DNA of 64,000 bases from Paracoccaceae bacterium (GCA_016936395.1 JAFGXY010000055.1:1-64000), one strand, 5' to 3'. Shown: positions 46,358-56,166, counted from the stretch's first letter. The notes: a model not told the origin generated them from the letters alone. Numbers and translations: made by a program.

Positions 46358-48232
46358 GTGTTTCACGTGAAACATTTTGATGTGGTCGTGATCGGTGGTG
46401 GCCATGCCGGAACCGAAGCGGCTGCCGCGGCAGCGCGCATTGGCGCATCGGTCGCCTTGGTCACGCAGAATGCGCAGAAGATTGGCGTAATGTCCTGTAA
46501 TCCCGCTATCGGCGGGCTTGGAAAGGGTCATCTTGTCAGGGAAATTGATGCACTAGACGGCATTATGGCCAAGGCGGCAGATGACGCAGGTATTCAGTTT
46601 CGTTTGCTGAACCGTCGGAAAGGGCCGGCGGTGCAAGGACCAAGAGCACAGGCGGACCGGGAAATTTACCGACACTCTGTGCAGCATTACTTGAGCCTTC
46701 ATCGAAATAATCGGATCGTGGAAGGCGAAGTGGTCGACATAACGATGCAGGGTTATTCCGTCACCGGGGTGGTTTTGGCAAATGACCAGCGCATTCAAGC
46801 AAACGCTGTTGTCTTGACGGCAGGAACCTTTCTGAACGGTGTCATTCACGTAGGTGCAGAGACCTCACAAGGTGGAAGGCTGGGTGACAGTCCGTCAGTT
46901 CGGCTGGGCGCGATGTTGAGAGATCTGGGTCTGGCGCAAGGCCGTCTGAAAACGGGAACGCCCCCAAGATTGGATGGAAGAACGATTGCTTGGCATCGCA
47001 TCGATCGCCAAGATGGTGATGACGTCCCCACAATGTTTTCGTTCTTGAGCGAAGGCCCCAAGGCGCGGCAAATCGCTTGCGGTATCACGCACACGAATGA
47101 GGTGACCCATGCGATCATTCGAAAGAACCTTGGCAGATCCGCTCTGTATGGCGGAAGCATAGAGGGCGTTGGTCCCCGATACTGCCCGTCGATTGAAGAC
47201 AAGGTGGTGCGATTTTCTGAAAAGCTCTCGCATCAGGTTTTTCTTGAACCGGAAGGGCTGACCAGCGACGTGGTCTACCCCAATGGCATCTCCTCATCCT
47301 TGCCCATCGATGTGCAATCCGATTATGTGCGGAGCATCACCGGGCTGGAGGATGCAACAATCCTGCAACCGGGTTATGCCATCGAATATGATTTCTTCGA
47401 TCCACGTGGCATGAGGTCATCGTTGGAGCGTAAGGAAATTGCCGGTCTGTTTTTCGCGGGTCAGATCAACGGAACGACCGGATACGAGGAGGCTGCTGCG
47501 CAAGGCCTTGTTGCCGGGCTAAATGCAGCGCGGAGCGCTCTTGGAAAAGACCCCGTGCATTTTCATCGGTCAGAAAGCTATATCGGGGTGCTGATCGACG
47601 ATTTGATTTTGCGCGGTGTAACGGAGCCATATCGGATGTTCACGTCGCGGGCAGAATATCGGTTGCATTTGCGTGCAGATAACGCCGACCAGAGATTGAC
47701 GGAACTGGGTATAACCGTCGGACTCGTGGAGGCGGACCGAGCGTTGAAGTATCGTGAAAAGGCCGAAAAGCTTCAATCTGCACGCTCCATGTTAGCGGCC
47801 CGCATTTTTTCGAATAGGGATCTGCGGGACAGCGGTGTTACAGTCAGTGCGGATGGCGCGTTGCGGGATGGCTTTGAGGTTATCGGCGCGTTCAATCTGG
47901 AGCCATCAGAGTGTGAGCGCCTTCTTCCCGAATTGGGCCTGTTTGACCCCGATATTCGAACTCAAATATATAGCGACGCCTTGTACAGCCGCTACCTGGA
48001 TCGGCAGCGTGCCGTAATCGAGCATCTTCGTAAAGACGAACAGCTTCCGATTCCGTCAAGCTTTGACTACGCCGGCCTCTCTGGGCTGTCGTCTGAGCTG
48101 ACGGCCAAACTGCAACGAATCATGCCGTCCAACCTAGCTCAGGCGGCGCAAATCGAGGGCATGACGCCATCGGCCATGGCGTTGCTTCATGCCAAGATAA
48201 AGCGTGCCGGCGCTTCAAATATTCGGGCGTGA
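46358..48232 (+). CDS. mnmG: tRNA uridine-5-carboxymethylaminomethyl modification enzyme MnmG
   Basis: MnmG is the FAD-dependent partner of MnmE. The protein has about 624 residues. The start reads [22 protein letters not shown] with the dinucleotide fold, and [32 protein letters not shown] and [19 protein letters not shown] are conserved. Start GTG 46358 is two bases after the mnmE stop; an in-frame GTG at 46367 is the alternative. The first codons are part of a perfect parS site, so the N-terminus and start usage are constrained by ParB binding. Third-base GC appears lower than in genes left of 43 kb. Confidence 0.95.
   Translation: MFHVKHFDVVVIGGGHAGTEAAAAAARIGASVALVTQNAQKIGVMSCNPAIGGLGKGHLVREIDALDGIMAKAADDAGIQFRLLNRRKGPAVQGPRAQADREIYRHSVQHYLSLHRNNRIVEGEVVDITMQGYSVTGVVLANDQRIQANAVVLTAGTFLNGVIHVGAETSQGGRLGDSPSVRLGAMLRDLGLAQGRLKTGTPPRLDGRTIAWHRIDRQDGDDVPTMFSFLSEGPKARQIACGITHTNEVTHAIIRKNLGRSALYGGSIEGVGPRYCPSIEDKVVRFSEKLSHQVFLEPEGLTSDVVYPNGISSSLPIDVQSDYVRSITGLEDATILQPGYAIEYDFFDPRGMRSSLERKEIAGLFFAGQINGTTGYEEAAAQGLVAGLNAARSALGKDPVHFHRSESYIGVLIDDLILRGVTEPYRMFTSRAEYRLHLRADNADQRLTELGITVGLVEADRALKYREKAEKLQSARSMLAARIFSNRDLRDSGVTVSADGALRDGFEVIGAFNLEPSECERLLPELGLFDPDIRTQIYSDALYSRYLDRQRAVIEHLRKDEQLPIPSSFDYAGLSGLSSELTAKLQRIMPSNLAQAAQIEGMTPSAMALLHAKIKRAGASNIRA
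46359..46374. promoter_or_regulatory. parS centromere site 1
   Basis: TGTTTCACGTGAAACA is a perfect 16-base palindrome and matches the universal ParB-binding parS consensus. It overlaps the first codons of mnmG and lies about 3.3 kb right of the proposed origin and 3.3 kb upstream of parB. Confidence 0.95.
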
Positions 48233-48235
48233 CCT

Positions 48236-48856
48236 TTGGATTCATTGTTCACACAGCTGAATGTTTCACGTGAAACGGCGGAAATGCTCGACGCCTACAA
48301 GGCGATTGTCTTGCGGTGGAACAGAGCAATTAACCTCATATCGGAAAGAAGTGCAAAAGATATTGATCGACGCCACATTGCAGACTCCCTTCAACTCTGT
48401 CCCCTGATCGTACGACCTATAGAGCGTTGGTGCGACATTGGCAGCGGAGCGGGCTTCCCCGGAATGGTGGTGGCGATCTACTCTCACACTATGGGCAAGC
48501 CTCTGGATATGCATTTGGTCGAAGTTGACGCCCGAAAGGCAGTCTTTCTGAGAGAGGCGTCGCGGCAGTTGGGGCTGAAGGTGACGGTCCACAACAAAAG
48601 GGTTGAAGATTTACCACCACTGCACTGCGATGTGGTGTCAGCGCGGGCATTGGCACCGCTGGCAACGTTGTGCAGCATGGCAAGCCCACATCTTGCATCC
48701 GCTGGAATATGCGTCTTTCCGAAGGGCGCCAGCTATCGTGAAGAGGTTAGATCGGCGAAGGCAGAATGGAATTTCAGCCTCGAGGCCATTCCCAGTCAAA
48801 CGGATGAGAACGCGGTCATATTGTTGTTGAAGGAGGTATCGCGTGTCACCACTTGA
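48236..48856 (+). CDS. rsmG: 16S rRNA (guanine-527-N7) methyltransferase RsmG
   Basis: RsmG methylates G527 of 16S rRNA. The 206-residue protein has the parS-encoded NVSRETAEMLDAY start region, RWNRAINLIS, and the SAM-binding motif DIGSGAGFPGMVVAI. RPIERWCDIG and SARALAPLATLCSMASPHL also match the family. There is no ATG before the conserved region, so the start is TTG 48236 (or TTG 48245), close to the mnmG stop, and translation is probably coupled. It overlaps the parA start by 14 bases. Confidence 0.92.
   Translation: MDSLFTQLNVSRETAEMLDAYKAIVLRWNRAINLISERSAKDIDRRHIADSLQLCPLIVRPIERWCDIGSGAGFPGMVVAIYSHTMGKPLDMHLVEVDARKAVFLREASRQLGLKVTVHNKRVEDLPPLHCDVVSARALAPLATLCSMASPHLASAGICVFPKGASYREEVRSAKAEWNFSLEAIPSQTDENAVILLLKEVSRVTT
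48262..48277. promoter_or_regulatory. parS centromere site 2
   Basis: TGTTTCACGTGAAACG matches the parS consensus at 15 of 16 positions. It lies inside the rsmG coding sequence and encodes the VSRET residues, a placement seen in many bacteria. It is 1.9 kb from site 1 and about 600 bases before parA. Confidence 0.93.
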
Positions 48857-49679
48857 GGGCCGGAAGGCAGTTCGAATCATTGCGGTCGCGAACCAAAAAG
48901 GTGGCGTGGGCAAAACGACCACAACAATCAACGTCGCTGCCGCCTTCGCCGAGATGGGGTATCGGACGCTGGTCATTGACATGGACCCGCAGGGCAATGC
49001 ATCGACTGGTTTGGGCGTGGGGGCCGAAAAGCGCGGAAAAACCAGTTACGACCTCTTGTTGGAAAAGGCCCATCTGGCCGAGCTGATTCAACAATCCTCT
49101 GTCCCCAACATTCTGGTTTGTCCAGCCAACGCAGATTTGTCCTCCGCTGATATAGAGCTCGTGGCGAGCGAGAAGCGATCCTTTTTGCTGAAAGATGCGC
49201 TCAACGATCCGACTTTTGCCGATCTTGGCTTTGACTTCGTGCTCATAGACTGCCCTCCCTCTTTGTCCCTTCTGACCGTCAACGCGCTCGTTGCGGCACA
49301 CTCGGTGCTTGTTCCCCTTCAAAGCGAGTTCTTTGCGCTTGAGGGCCTGTCCCAGTTGATGTTGACCGTGCGTGATATCCGCAAGCGGGCCAATCCTGGC
49401 CTTCGGATTGAAGGAGTCGCTGTCACAATGACTGACAACAGAAATCGTCTGTCGCTACAGGTTGAGGCGGATGCCCGCCAAAACTTGGGAGAGCTGGTAT
49501 TTGCGACGACCATTCCGAGAAATGTGCGCGTGTCCGAAGCTCCGTCTTATGCAATGCCAGTCTTGCAATATGAACCGACGTCAAAAGGTGCAGAGGCCTA
49601 TCGCAAGCTTGCCCTGGAAATCATCGCACGCAAACCGGCAGTCCGTGCCACCAAGCGGGAAACACTCGATCATGGATAA
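48843..49679 (+). CDS. parA: Chromosome partitioning ATPase ParA
   Basis: ParA is the DNA-bound ATPase that moves ParB-parS complexes. The 278-residue protein has the deviant Walker A ANQKGGVGKTTTTINVA, the DMDPQGNASTGLG motif and DCPPSLSLLTVNAL. ALEGLSQLMLTV is also conserved. GTG 48843 follows GGAGG, six bases away, inside the rsmG end. It overlaps parB by eight bases, the usual parAB operon layout. Confidence 0.96.
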   Translation: MSPLEGRKAVRIIAVANQKGGVGKTTTTINVAAAFAEMGYRTLVIDMDPQGNASTGLGVGAEKRGKTSYDLLLEKAHLAELIQQSSVPNILVCPANADLSSADIELVASEKRSFLLKDALNDPTFADLGFDFVLIDCPPSLSLLTVNALVAAHSVLVPLQSEFFALEGLSQLMLTVRDIRKRANPGLRIEGVAVTMTDNRNRLSLQVEADARQNLGELVFATTIPRNVRVSEAPSYAMPVLQYEPTSKGAEAYRKLALEIIARKPAVRATKRETLDHG

Positions 49680-50589
49680 GAAACTGGAACGTCGAGGTCT
49701 TGGGCGTGGGCTGTCAGCCCTGATGTCGGATGTCAATCTGGGGTCAAACGAGGTTGCAGACTCACCGCAGAGGTTCCCGGCGGCAGACCTGATGATTGCT
49801 GTCGAGCGGATTCGTCCGAATCCAAAGCAACCAAGGCGGGACTTTGATCAGGCGGCCTTGGAAGAGTTGGCAGGCTCAATACGCACAAAAGGTATTATCC
49901 AGCCAATAATCGTGCGTCCAACCGCAGATGATGGCGATTTTGAGATCGTGGCTGGCGAAAGGCGTTGGCGCGCGGCCCAACTGGCACAGTTGCATCAAGT
50001 GCCGGTGGTCGTTCGGTCCTTTTCCGACGCCGAGATGCTGGAAATAGCGATTATCGAAAATATTCAGCGCGCCGATCTGAATGCTGTCGAAGAAGCGTTA
50101 GGTTTCAAGCAGTTGATGGAAAACTTTGGTCATACTCAGGAAAAGTTGGCCGACGCTCTGTCGAAAAGCAGATCGCATATCGCCAACACTTTGCGCCTTT
50201 TGTCGCTGCCTGACGACGTTCTGCAGATGATCCGCTCAGGAAAACTGACTGCGGGCCACGCGCGTGCGTTGATTGGCGCCTCAGACCCCGTTGCCTTGGC
50301 GGCAAAGGTTATTGGTGCCGGTCTGTCTGTGCGCGAAACGGAAAAGCTGGCGAAGCGTGCCATGCAGAAGCCAGACAGAAGCAATTCGCGGGCACGGGAG
50401 ACGGAAAAAGATGCTGACACGCGCGCGATAGAGGCAGATCTGAGCGCCAATTTGGGGATGAGTGTGACGATTGACCACGATCCAGCAGGCGAAGGCGGCT
50501 TCATCAAGGTCCGTTACCGAACACTGGGGCAGCTTGATATGTTGTGTCAGATGCTGTCCGTCATCCCGCGCGACTTCAAGGCAGACTGA
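49672..50589 (+). CDS. parB: Chromosome partitioning protein ParB
   Basis: ParB is the CTP-dependent clamp that loads at parS. The 305-residue protein starts with the ParA-stimulating peptide RRGLGRGLSALMSD and has the CTPase-domain boxes GIIQPIIVRP, VAGERRWRAAQLA and ENIQRADLNAVEEA. A helix-turn-helix follows (TQEKLADALSKSRSHIANTLRLL), then a C-terminal dimer domain (KVRYRTLGQLDMLCQML). ATG 49672 lies inside the parA end. It is convergent with hemW, leaving only nine bases. Confidence 0.96.
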   Translation: MDKKLERRGLGRGLSALMSDVNLGSNEVADSPQRFPAADLMIAVERIRPNPKQPRRDFDQAALEELAGSIRTKGIIQPIIVRPTADDGDFEIVAGERRWRAAQLAQLHQVPVVVRSFSDAEMLEIAIIENIQRADLNAVEEALGFKQLMENFGHTQEKLADALSKSRSHIANTLRLLSLPDDVLQMIRSGKLTAGHARALIGASDPVALAAKVIGAGLSVRETEKLAKRAMQKPDRSNSRARETEKDADTRAIEADLSANLGMSVTIDHDPAGEGGFIKVRYRTLGQLDMLCQMLSVIPRDFKAD

Positions 50590-50598
50590 GGTGTTGCT

Positions 50599-51777
50599 CT
50601 AGTCCGCCAGATGTCGGATCACGCTGTTCAGCACAAGGCGCCCCTGCACACTGGTTTTCAGGCGTGTGCCACATAGTTGTAGAAGGCCGAGGTCACTCAA
50701 TTCGGTGATCTTTCGGGCGTCAATCGTCTTGCCGGTGATGGTTTCGTACATTTCGACATCAAGGCCTGACGATACCCGCAATCCCATGACCATCAACTCA
50801 CGGCCCTGATCCTCGGCTGTAAGGCTCTCGCGCGGGTCTTCGCCATTTTTCGTCTTTGCCACTCGGTCCAGCCATGTGCCGGGCGATGCAGGGCAAAATG
50901 TTGCAAATCTGGGTCCTTGCCGCAAGGTCAGCCGACCATGGGCCCCAGGTCCGATGCCCAAATAGTCACCACCGCGCCAATAGACCATGTTGTGCCGCGA
51001 GAAGGACTGCTCTCGCGCATGATTGGAAACCTCGTAGGCAGGAAGGCCGACAGCATTGCAAAGATCTTGCGTCGCCAGGTACATGTCGGCGGAAAGGCCT
51101 TCGTCGGGCAAGCCACGCAACTGCCCACGGGCATGGCGTGCTCCGAACACGGTTTCTGGCTCTACGGTCAGTTGATAAAGCGACAGGTGGTCGCCCGCTA
51201 TGTCCAAAGCGGCCGAAAGTTCGCCTTGCCAGTCGCCCAGTGACTGATCTTGCCGGGCATAAATCAGGTCAAAGCTGGTGCGATCAAAGATCTTTTGGCC
51301 CAAGGCAATGGCCGACCGGGCTTCCGCTGCATCGTGCATGCGGCCAAGCCGACGCAGATCGCGGTCATTCAAGGCCTGCACCCCGATCGAGACCCGGTTC
51401 ACGCCCGCAGCTCGATACCCAGCAAAGCGATTCGCTTCGACCGAGGTCGGGTTGGCCTCCAGTGTGATCTCGATGTCATTCGCCGGCGTCCACAGGCGCG
51501 TTGCCTCATCAACAATCGCAGCGACCAAGGATGGCATCATCAACGATGGTGTCCCGCCCCCGAAAAAGACGCTTTGCAAAACGCGCCCCTCCGTTTCAAG
51601 GGCGACCCGCCGCAGCTCCGACAGATAGGACTGCTGCCACACTGCCTGATCAACAGAGGATGAGACATGGCTGTTGAAGTCGCAATATGGGCATTTTGAC
51701 TGGCAGAACGGCCAATGCACATAAAGCGCAAAGCCGGCCTGCTGCCACCGCTCCAACGATACAGGGGTCTCGGTCAT
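50599..51777 (-). CDS. hemW: Radical SAM heme chaperone HemW
   Basis: HemW is a heme-inserting radical SAM protein, long misannotated as coproporphyrinogen oxidase. The 392-residue protein has the 4Fe-4S motif CQSKCPYC (Cys25, Cys29, Cys32), the GGGTPSLM and EANPTSVE segments of the SAM barrel, and the HemW-type C-terminal domain ending in VLNSVIRHLAD. Start ATG 51777 is used. It follows rdgB on the same strand after a 34-base gap that touches a parS-like half site. Confidence 0.9.
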   Translation of the reverse strand: MTETPVSLERWQQAGFALYVHWPFCQSKCPYCDFNSHVSSSVDQAVWQQSYLSELRRVALETEGRVLQSVFFGGGTPSLMMPSLVAAIVDEATRLWTPANDIEITLEANPTSVEANRFAGYRAAGVNRVSIGVQALNDRDLRRLGRMHDAAEARSAIALGQKIFDRTSFDLIYARQDQSLGDWQGELSAALDIAGDHLSLYQLTVEPETVFGARHARGQLRGLPDEGLSADMYLATQDLCNAVGLPAYEVSNHAREQSFSRHNMVYWRGGDYLGIGPGAHGRLTLRQGPRFATFCPASPGTWLDRVAKTKNGEDPRESLTAEDQGRELMVMGLRVSSGLDVEMYETITGKTIDARKITELSDLGLLQLCGTRLKTSVQGRLVLNSVIRHLAD

Positions 51778-51807
51778 CGCCTGCCGACGCGCTCGATTAG
51801 GTCAAGC

Positions 51808-51823
51808 TGTTTCACGTGAGCAG
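51808..51823. promoter_or_regulatory. Partial parS-like site 3
   Basis: TGTTTCACGTGAGCAG keeps the left twelve bases of parS but diverges in the last four. It overlaps the final codons and the stop of rdgB. It may be a weak ParB site or a relic. Confidence 0.5.
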
Positions 51824-52420
51824 ACACGCAACCAGCTTGCGGAACGCATCGGCCCGATGGCTGATCTGGTTTTTCAGCCCGCCCGCCATTTCCGCAAATG
51901 TCTGGTCGTATCCATCCGGCTGAAACATTGGGTCATAGCCATGCCCGTGAAGCCCGCGCGGCGGCCAGACCAAGACACCCGGCATCACCCCCTCAAAGAC
52001 CTCATCGCTCCCGTCGGGATAGGCGATCACCAGAGTGCAGCGGAACTGCGCGCGACGCGGCTCCGGCGCGCCAACCGCCTTACAGGCCTCCCAGGTTCTT
52101 GCCATCGCAAGACTGAAGTCCCGACCAGACGGCGTTTCCGCCCAATCGGCCGTCCAGACGCCCGGCGCCCCGTCCAAGGCATCGACACAAATCCCCGAGT
52201 CATCAGCCAAAGCTGGCAAGTCCGTGGCCTGCGCAGCATAGTGTGCCTTGATCCGCGCATTTCCCACAAAGCTGTCCTCGGTCTCTTCGGGCTCCGTCAA
52301 TCCAAACGATGCTGCCGGAACAATCTCTACGCCAAACGGCTCTAGCAAGGCGGAAATCTCTGCCAGCTTGCCAGCATTATGGGTGGCGATTACCAGCTTG
52401 GGCCCGATGCTCTTTCGCAT
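51812..52420 (-). CDS. rdgB: dITP/XTP pyrophosphatase RdgB
   Basis: RdgB removes non-canonical purine triphosphates (dITP, XTP) from the nucleotide pool. The 202-residue protein has the start LVIATHNAGKLAEISALL and ALADDSGICVDALDGAPGVW. FQPDGYDQTFAEM and NQISHRADAFRKL are also conserved. I prefer ATG 52420 over GTG 52426, which overlaps the rph stop, because GGGA lies eight bases upstream. rph and rdgB form one leftward unit with hemW. Confidence 0.94.
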   Translation of the reverse strand: MRKSIGPKLVIATHNAGKLAEISALLEPFGVEIVPAASFGLTEPEETEDSFVGNARIKAHYAAQATDLPALADDSGICVDALDGAPGVWTADWAETPSGRDFSLAMARTWEACKAVGAPEPRRAQFRCTLVIAYPDGSDEVFEGVMPGVLVWPPRGLHGHGYDPMFQPDGYDQTFAEMAGGLKNQISHRADAFRKLVACLLT

Positions 52421-52422
52421 GG

Positions 52423-53139
52423 TCACAGTCCCAAGGCCGCTTTCTGTGCCGCAACCAGAGATGCGATGCCAAGGTCTGCTAGGTCCAGCAACTCTCCCAT
52501 CTCGGCACGCGAAAACGTGGCGCCCTCGGCCGACATCTGGACCTCGATCAATCGCCCGCGGCCGGTCATTACAAAGTTCCCATCCGTGCCAGCGGCCGAG
52601 TCCTCCGGATAATCCAGATCCAGAACCGGCTGCCCGGCAAACACACCGCAGGAAATGGCGGCAACATGGTCGACAATCGGGTCACTCACAATCGCACCCG
52701 TAGCCAGCAGCTTGTTGACAGCCAGCCGAAGTGCCACCCAACCACCGGAGATCGACGCGCAACGTGTGCCGCCATCGGCCTGCAAGACATCGCAATCCAC
52801 CACAATCTGACGTTCACCCAAAGCGCTGCGATCAACCCCCGCGCGCAAAGAGCGGCCAATAAGTCTTTGAATCTCTTGTGTTCTTCCGCTTTGCTTGCCA
52901 GCAGCCGCTTCCCTGCGGGTCCGGCTGTTGGTGGCCCGTGGCAACATGCCGTATTCCGCTGTTACCCAACCAAGGCCGGTATTCTTCAGAAATGGCGGCG
53001 CTTTGTCCTCTATGGTCGCCGAACACAGAACATGCGTATCGCCCATCTTGATCAGGCAAGACCCCTCGGCATGCCGCATCACGTCAATTTCAATGGCAAT
53101 CGGGCGGGTTTCATTCAGCTTCCGGCCAGAGGGGCGCAT
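52423..53139 (-). CDS. rph: Ribonuclease PH
   Basis: RNase PH trims tRNA 3' ends by phosphorolysis. The 238-residue protein starts [16 protein letters not shown] and has [32 protein letters not shown] (conserved arginines) and [18 protein letters not shown] (phosphate site). ATG 53139 is the family start. It is divergent from hrcA with about 110 bases between, a pairing common in alphaproteobacteria. Confidence 0.95.
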   Translation of the reverse strand: MRPSGRKLNETRPIAIEIDVMRHAEGSCLIKMGDTHVLCSATIEDKAPPFLKNTGLGWVTAEYGMLPRATNSRTRREAAAGKQSGRTQEIQRLIGRSLRAGVDRSALGERQIVVDCDVLQADGGTRCASISGGWVALRLAVNKLLATGAIVSDPIVDHVAAISCGVFAGQPVLDLDYPEDSAAGTDGNFVMTGRGRLIEVQMSAEGATFSRAEMGELLDLADLGIASLVAAQKAALGL

Positions 53140-53223
53140 GACAGGTCCTTTCCATAGGGTCACACCTGATATGCGCCCGACCTGCACCGATGCAACCCCG
53201 ATTGACGCCCCCGCCAGTCGGAA

Positions 53224-53243
53224 TACTCTACCACGCCAGAGTA
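53224..53243. promoter_or_regulatory. Small inverted repeat before hrcA
   Basis: TACTCT and AGAGTA flank an eight-base spacer just upstream of the hrcA ribosome site. It is shorter than and different from the CIRCE operator (TTAGCACTC-N9-GAGTGCTAA) bound by HrcA, so it may have no function or form an RNA hairpin near the RBS. Confidence 0.25.
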
Positions 53244-53252
53244 GGAGCGCGC

Positions 53253-54323
53253 ATGTCCGACGGATCGAAACTGCTTGCCGAAATGAACGATCGCTCGCGC
53301 GAGGTGTTTCGCAAGGTTGTCGAAGGCTACCTCACCTCGGGCGATCCGGTTGGGTCGCGCAGCCTGACCCGCACGATGTCCGAAAAGGTATCCGCTGCCA
53401 CCATCCGCAATGTCATGCAAGATCTCGAATTTCTTGGCCTGCTTGACAGCCCGCACGTTTCAGCCGGCCGCATCCCAACACAACTTGGCTTGCGGATGTT
53501 TGTTGATGGCCTGCTTGAGGTGGGCACAGTGGCCGACGAAGACCGCGAACGGATTGACGCCACCCTTGGCAGCAATGATCATGACGTGGTCTCGCTGCTC
53601 GATCAGGTTGGCGCGGCCTTGTCCGGCATCACCCGTGGCGCCAGCCTTGTTCTGTCGCCGAAACACGAAGCCCCGATCCGCCATATCGAATTCGTCAGCC
53701 TTGGTCCCGACCGTGCGCTGGTCGTGCTGGTCTTTGCCGATGGCCATGTCGAAAATCGCCTGTTCACGCCGCCACCCGGGCAGACGCCGTCATCAATGCG
53801 TGAGGCCGCCAACTTTCTGAACGCGCTTGCCGAAGGCCGCACGCTGTCAGACCTGCGCCGGACAATGGCCCAGGACATTGCCCTGCACCGGCAAGAGATC
53901 GACAGTCTGGCCCGTGACCTTGTGGAAAGCGGTTTTGCGGTCTGGGAAAACAGTGCCGAGCGCCGGGAAAGGCTGATCGTGCGCGGCCGTGCCAACTTGC
54001 TCGAGGGCGCCACCGAGGCCGCGGATGTCGACCGCATCCGCACCTTGTTCGATGACCTTGAACGCAAGCGTGACATTGCCGATTTCCTAGAACTGACCGA
54101 ATCCGGCGAAGGGGTGCGCATTTTTATCGGGTCCGAGAACAAACTCTTCTCACTTTCGGGTTCCTCTCTGGTGGTCTCTCCCTATATGAACGCTGATCGC
54201 AAGATCATCGGTGCCGTTGGCGTCATTGGTCCGACTCGGCTGAATTATGGCCGCATCGTGCCCATCGTCGACTACACGGCACAGCTTGTCGGTCGGATCG
54301 TGTCCGAGCGCGGCGGTGGATGA
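53253..54323 (+). CDS. hrcA: Heat-inducible transcription repressor HrcA
   Basis: HrcA represses groESL and other chaperone genes through the CIRCE element. The 356-residue protein has the winged-helix part with [37 protein letters not shown] and [20 protein letters not shown]-like middle follows, then the C-terminal [27 protein letters not shown] 53253 follows AGGAG by five bases. grpE follows after about 30 bases, but no CIRCE is visible here. Confidence 0.95.
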   Translation: MSDGSKLLAEMNDRSREVFRKVVEGYLTSGDPVGSRSLTRTMSEKVSAATIRNVMQDLEFLGLLDSPHVSAGRIPTQLGLRMFVDGLLEVGTVADEDRERIDATLGSNDHDVVSLLDQVGAALSGITRGASLVLSPKHEAPIRHIEFVSLGPDRALVVLVFADGHVENRLFTPPPGQTPSSMREAANFLNALAEGRTLSDLRRTMAQDIALHRQEIDSLARDLVESGFAVWENSAERRERLIVRGRANLLEGATEAADVDRIRTLFDDLERKRDIADFLELTESGEGVRIFIGSENKLFSLSGSSLVVSPYMNADRKIIGAVGVIGPTRLNYGRIVPIVDYTAQLVGRIVSERGGG

Positions 54324-54354
54324 TCACAACGGACAAACGCAAGGAAGACGGACC

Positions 54355-54894
54355 ATGGCGCAGGATATCCCCAGCACCGAAACCACCGAGATGGAAGAGA
54401 TGGCCGAGGCAGAAAACCCTATCACTGCCGAAGAGCTTGAGGCCCTGCGCGCCGAACGCGACGACCTTCGTGATCGTTTCATGCGTGCGCTTGCCGATGC
54501 CGAAAATTCCCGCAAACGCGCCGACCGTGATCGGCGTGAGGCCGAGCAATTCGGCTCCACCCGTCTCGCGCGTGATCTGCTGCCGGTTTATGACAACCTC
54601 AAGCGCGCGCTTGATGCCGCAAGCGAGGAAACCCGCAGCCTTGATGCTGCCATGATCGAAGGCGTCGAGCTGACCCTGCGTGAACTGACGCATGTCATGA
54701 CCAAGCACGGCGTGACCCCGATCTCACCTGCTGTGGGTGACGCGTTTGATCCGCAACAGCATCAGGCGATGTTTGAAGCGCCGGTTCCCGGCACCAAGGC
54801 CGGTCAGATCATCCAAGTGATGACCGAAGGTTTCTTGCTGCACGATCGACTGTTGCGGCCCGCACAGGTTGGCGTGTCCTCGACGGTTGGCTGA
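54355..54894 (+). CDS. grpE: Nucleotide exchange factor GrpE
   Basis: GrpE releases ADP from DnaK. The 179-residue protein has an acidic N-terminus, a long coiled coil (about 20-75, EELEALRAERDDLRDRFMRALADAENSRKRA) and the C-terminal beta domain with FDPQQHQAMFEAPVPG and GFLLHDRLLRPAQVGV. ATG 54355 has AAGGA eight to nine bases upstream. dnaK and dnaJ are not in the window. The strand switches after it, where the phn cluster begins. Confidence 0.95.
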   Translation: MAQDIPSTETTEMEEMAEAENPITAEELEALRAERDDLRDRFMRALADAENSRKRADRDRREAEQFGSTRLARDLLPVYDNLKRALDAASEETRSLDAAMIEGVELTLRELTHVMTKHGVTPISPAVGDAFDPQQHQAMFEAPVPGTKAGQIIQVMTEGFLLHDRLLRPAQVGVSSTVG

Positions 54895-54951
54895 TTTGCG
54901 CCCGGGCGGGGCGGCCGACACGGCCGCGGCCCGCCCGCGCTTGTGCCCCCG

Positions 54952-56094
54952 CTAGCCGACCCGCTTTCCCTGCACCCAAACCCCGCGCACAGCGCCGGCA
55001 GCGCCCAGCCGGGTCACCCTGATGACATCTGCCCGGGCACCGGGCACCAGATGGCCCCGATCCTGCAACCCGGTCGCATCGGCCGGGGCGGCGGTGACCG
55101 TCGCAATCCCGCGTGCCATATTCCCCCACAGATCGCCCAGCATCAGCGCGGCTGACAACAGCGACGAAGGCACATAATCGGACGACACAATGTCCAGCAA
55201 ATCCGCCTCGGCCAATTCCCGTGCCGCCACATTGCCCGAGTGCGAGCCGCCCCGGATCAGGTTCGGCGCGCCCATCATCACCTTGATGCCCTGCAAGCGG
55301 CAGGCCGCGGCAGCCTCGGCGGTGGTCGGAAACTCGGCAAAATGCACACCGTGCTGTGCGCTGACCGCGACCTGTGGTGCTGTGGTATCATCGTGGCTGG
55401 CCAGTGTCGCGCCATAGCGCCGCGATTCCGCCACCGCCGTCGCCTCGTGCAGCGCGCCCAGCCGGTCACGCAGCGCGCGCAGACTGGCCACATGCTCGAC
55501 AAATTCATCCTCCGACAGGCCCTGCTTGCCGCAGACATAATCCTTCAACTTGGACACATCTCGGAACTGCCGCTCACCGGGTGTGTGGTCCATCAGGCTG
55601 ACAATGCCGATCCGGTCATCGGGCCCGAACTTGGCCATTTCCTCGACCAGCGTTTCCGAGCAGATCTCGGCCCGCAGGTGCAGGAAGTGGCTGATCCGCA
55701 GTGCGCCTTGCGCCCGCAATTCCAAAATCTCATCCGCAAGGGCGCGGGCATATTCGCCGTAGTTTGCCTTGCCATTCGACACCACAGACCCCACGCGCAG
55801 GGCATCATAGACCGTGGTGATCCCGACGCTCGCCAATTCGGCATCATGCGCAATGATAGCGGCCTGATGCGGCCAGTTCACCCGCGGACGCGGCTCGATA
55901 TGGCGCTCCAGATTGTCGGTGTGCAACTCGATCAGGCCTGGCATCACCAGGTCTCCTGCGCAATCGATCGCGCCCGCTGGAACAGCGCTCCCGCCCGAAA
56001 TGTCCACAATGCGGCCCCCCTGCATCCGCACGGCGCCCTTGCGCACCTCATCGGGCAAAACCAGCGTCGCATTGGCAAGGGTCGTGTCGGTCAT
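54952..56094 (-). CDS. phnM: Alpha-D-ribose 1-methylphosphonate 5-triphosphate diphosphatase PhnM
   Basis: PhnM removes pyrophosphate from the ribose-triphosphate intermediate in the C-P lyase pathway. The 380-residue amidohydrolase has the metal motif MPGLIELHTDNLERH, the VSLMDHTPGERQF segment, the late ASHDDTT, and GAPNLIRGGSHSGNVAA. ATG 56094 with AGGA nine bases upstream fits the family; the extra ORF residues are not conserved. It is separated from phnG-N by the oppositely oriented 2H gene, so it needs its own promoter in the 104-base gap that carries a perfect palindrome. Confidence 0.94.
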   Translation of the reverse strand: MTDTTLANATLVLPDEVRKGAVRMQGGRIVDISGGSAVPAGAIDCAGDLVMPGLIELHTDNLERHIEPRPRVNWPHQAAIIAHDAELASVGITTVYDALRVGSVVSNGKANYGEYARALADEILELRAQGALRISHFLHLRAEICSETLVEEMAKFGPDDRIGIVSLMDHTPGERQFRDVSKLKDYVCGKQGLSEDEFVEHVASLRALRDRLGALHEATAVAESRRYGATLASHDDTTAPQVAVSAQHGVHFAEFPTTAEAAAACRLQGIKVMMGAPNLIRGGSHSGNVAARELAEADLLDIVSSDYVPSSLLSAALMLGDLWGNMARGIATVTAAPADATGLQDRGHLVPGARADVIRVTRLGAAGAVRGVWVQGKRVG

Positions 56095-56150
56095 GAAAGA
56101 TCGTCCTGTCTTGAGGTTTTTGTGGTAAGCGCGTCGCATGACATGGCCCC

Positions 56151-56166
56151 GTCACACCGGTGTGAC
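56151..56166. promoter_or_regulatory. Perfect 16-base palindrome between phnM and the 2H gene
   Basis: GTCACACCGGTGTGAC is a perfect palindrome in the divergent promoter region, 57 bases upstream of phnM and 33 bases upstream of the 2H-type gene. It could bind a dimeric regulator acting on both genes. It differs from the PhnF-like operator near phnG, so another factor such as a phosphate-responsive regulator might be involved. The function is inferred. Confidence 0.45.

Noticed and set aside
53140-53252. CIRCE operator before hrcA
   Set aside because: The only inverted repeat (TACTCT/AGAGTA) lacks the TTAGCACTC and GAGTGCTAA arms.
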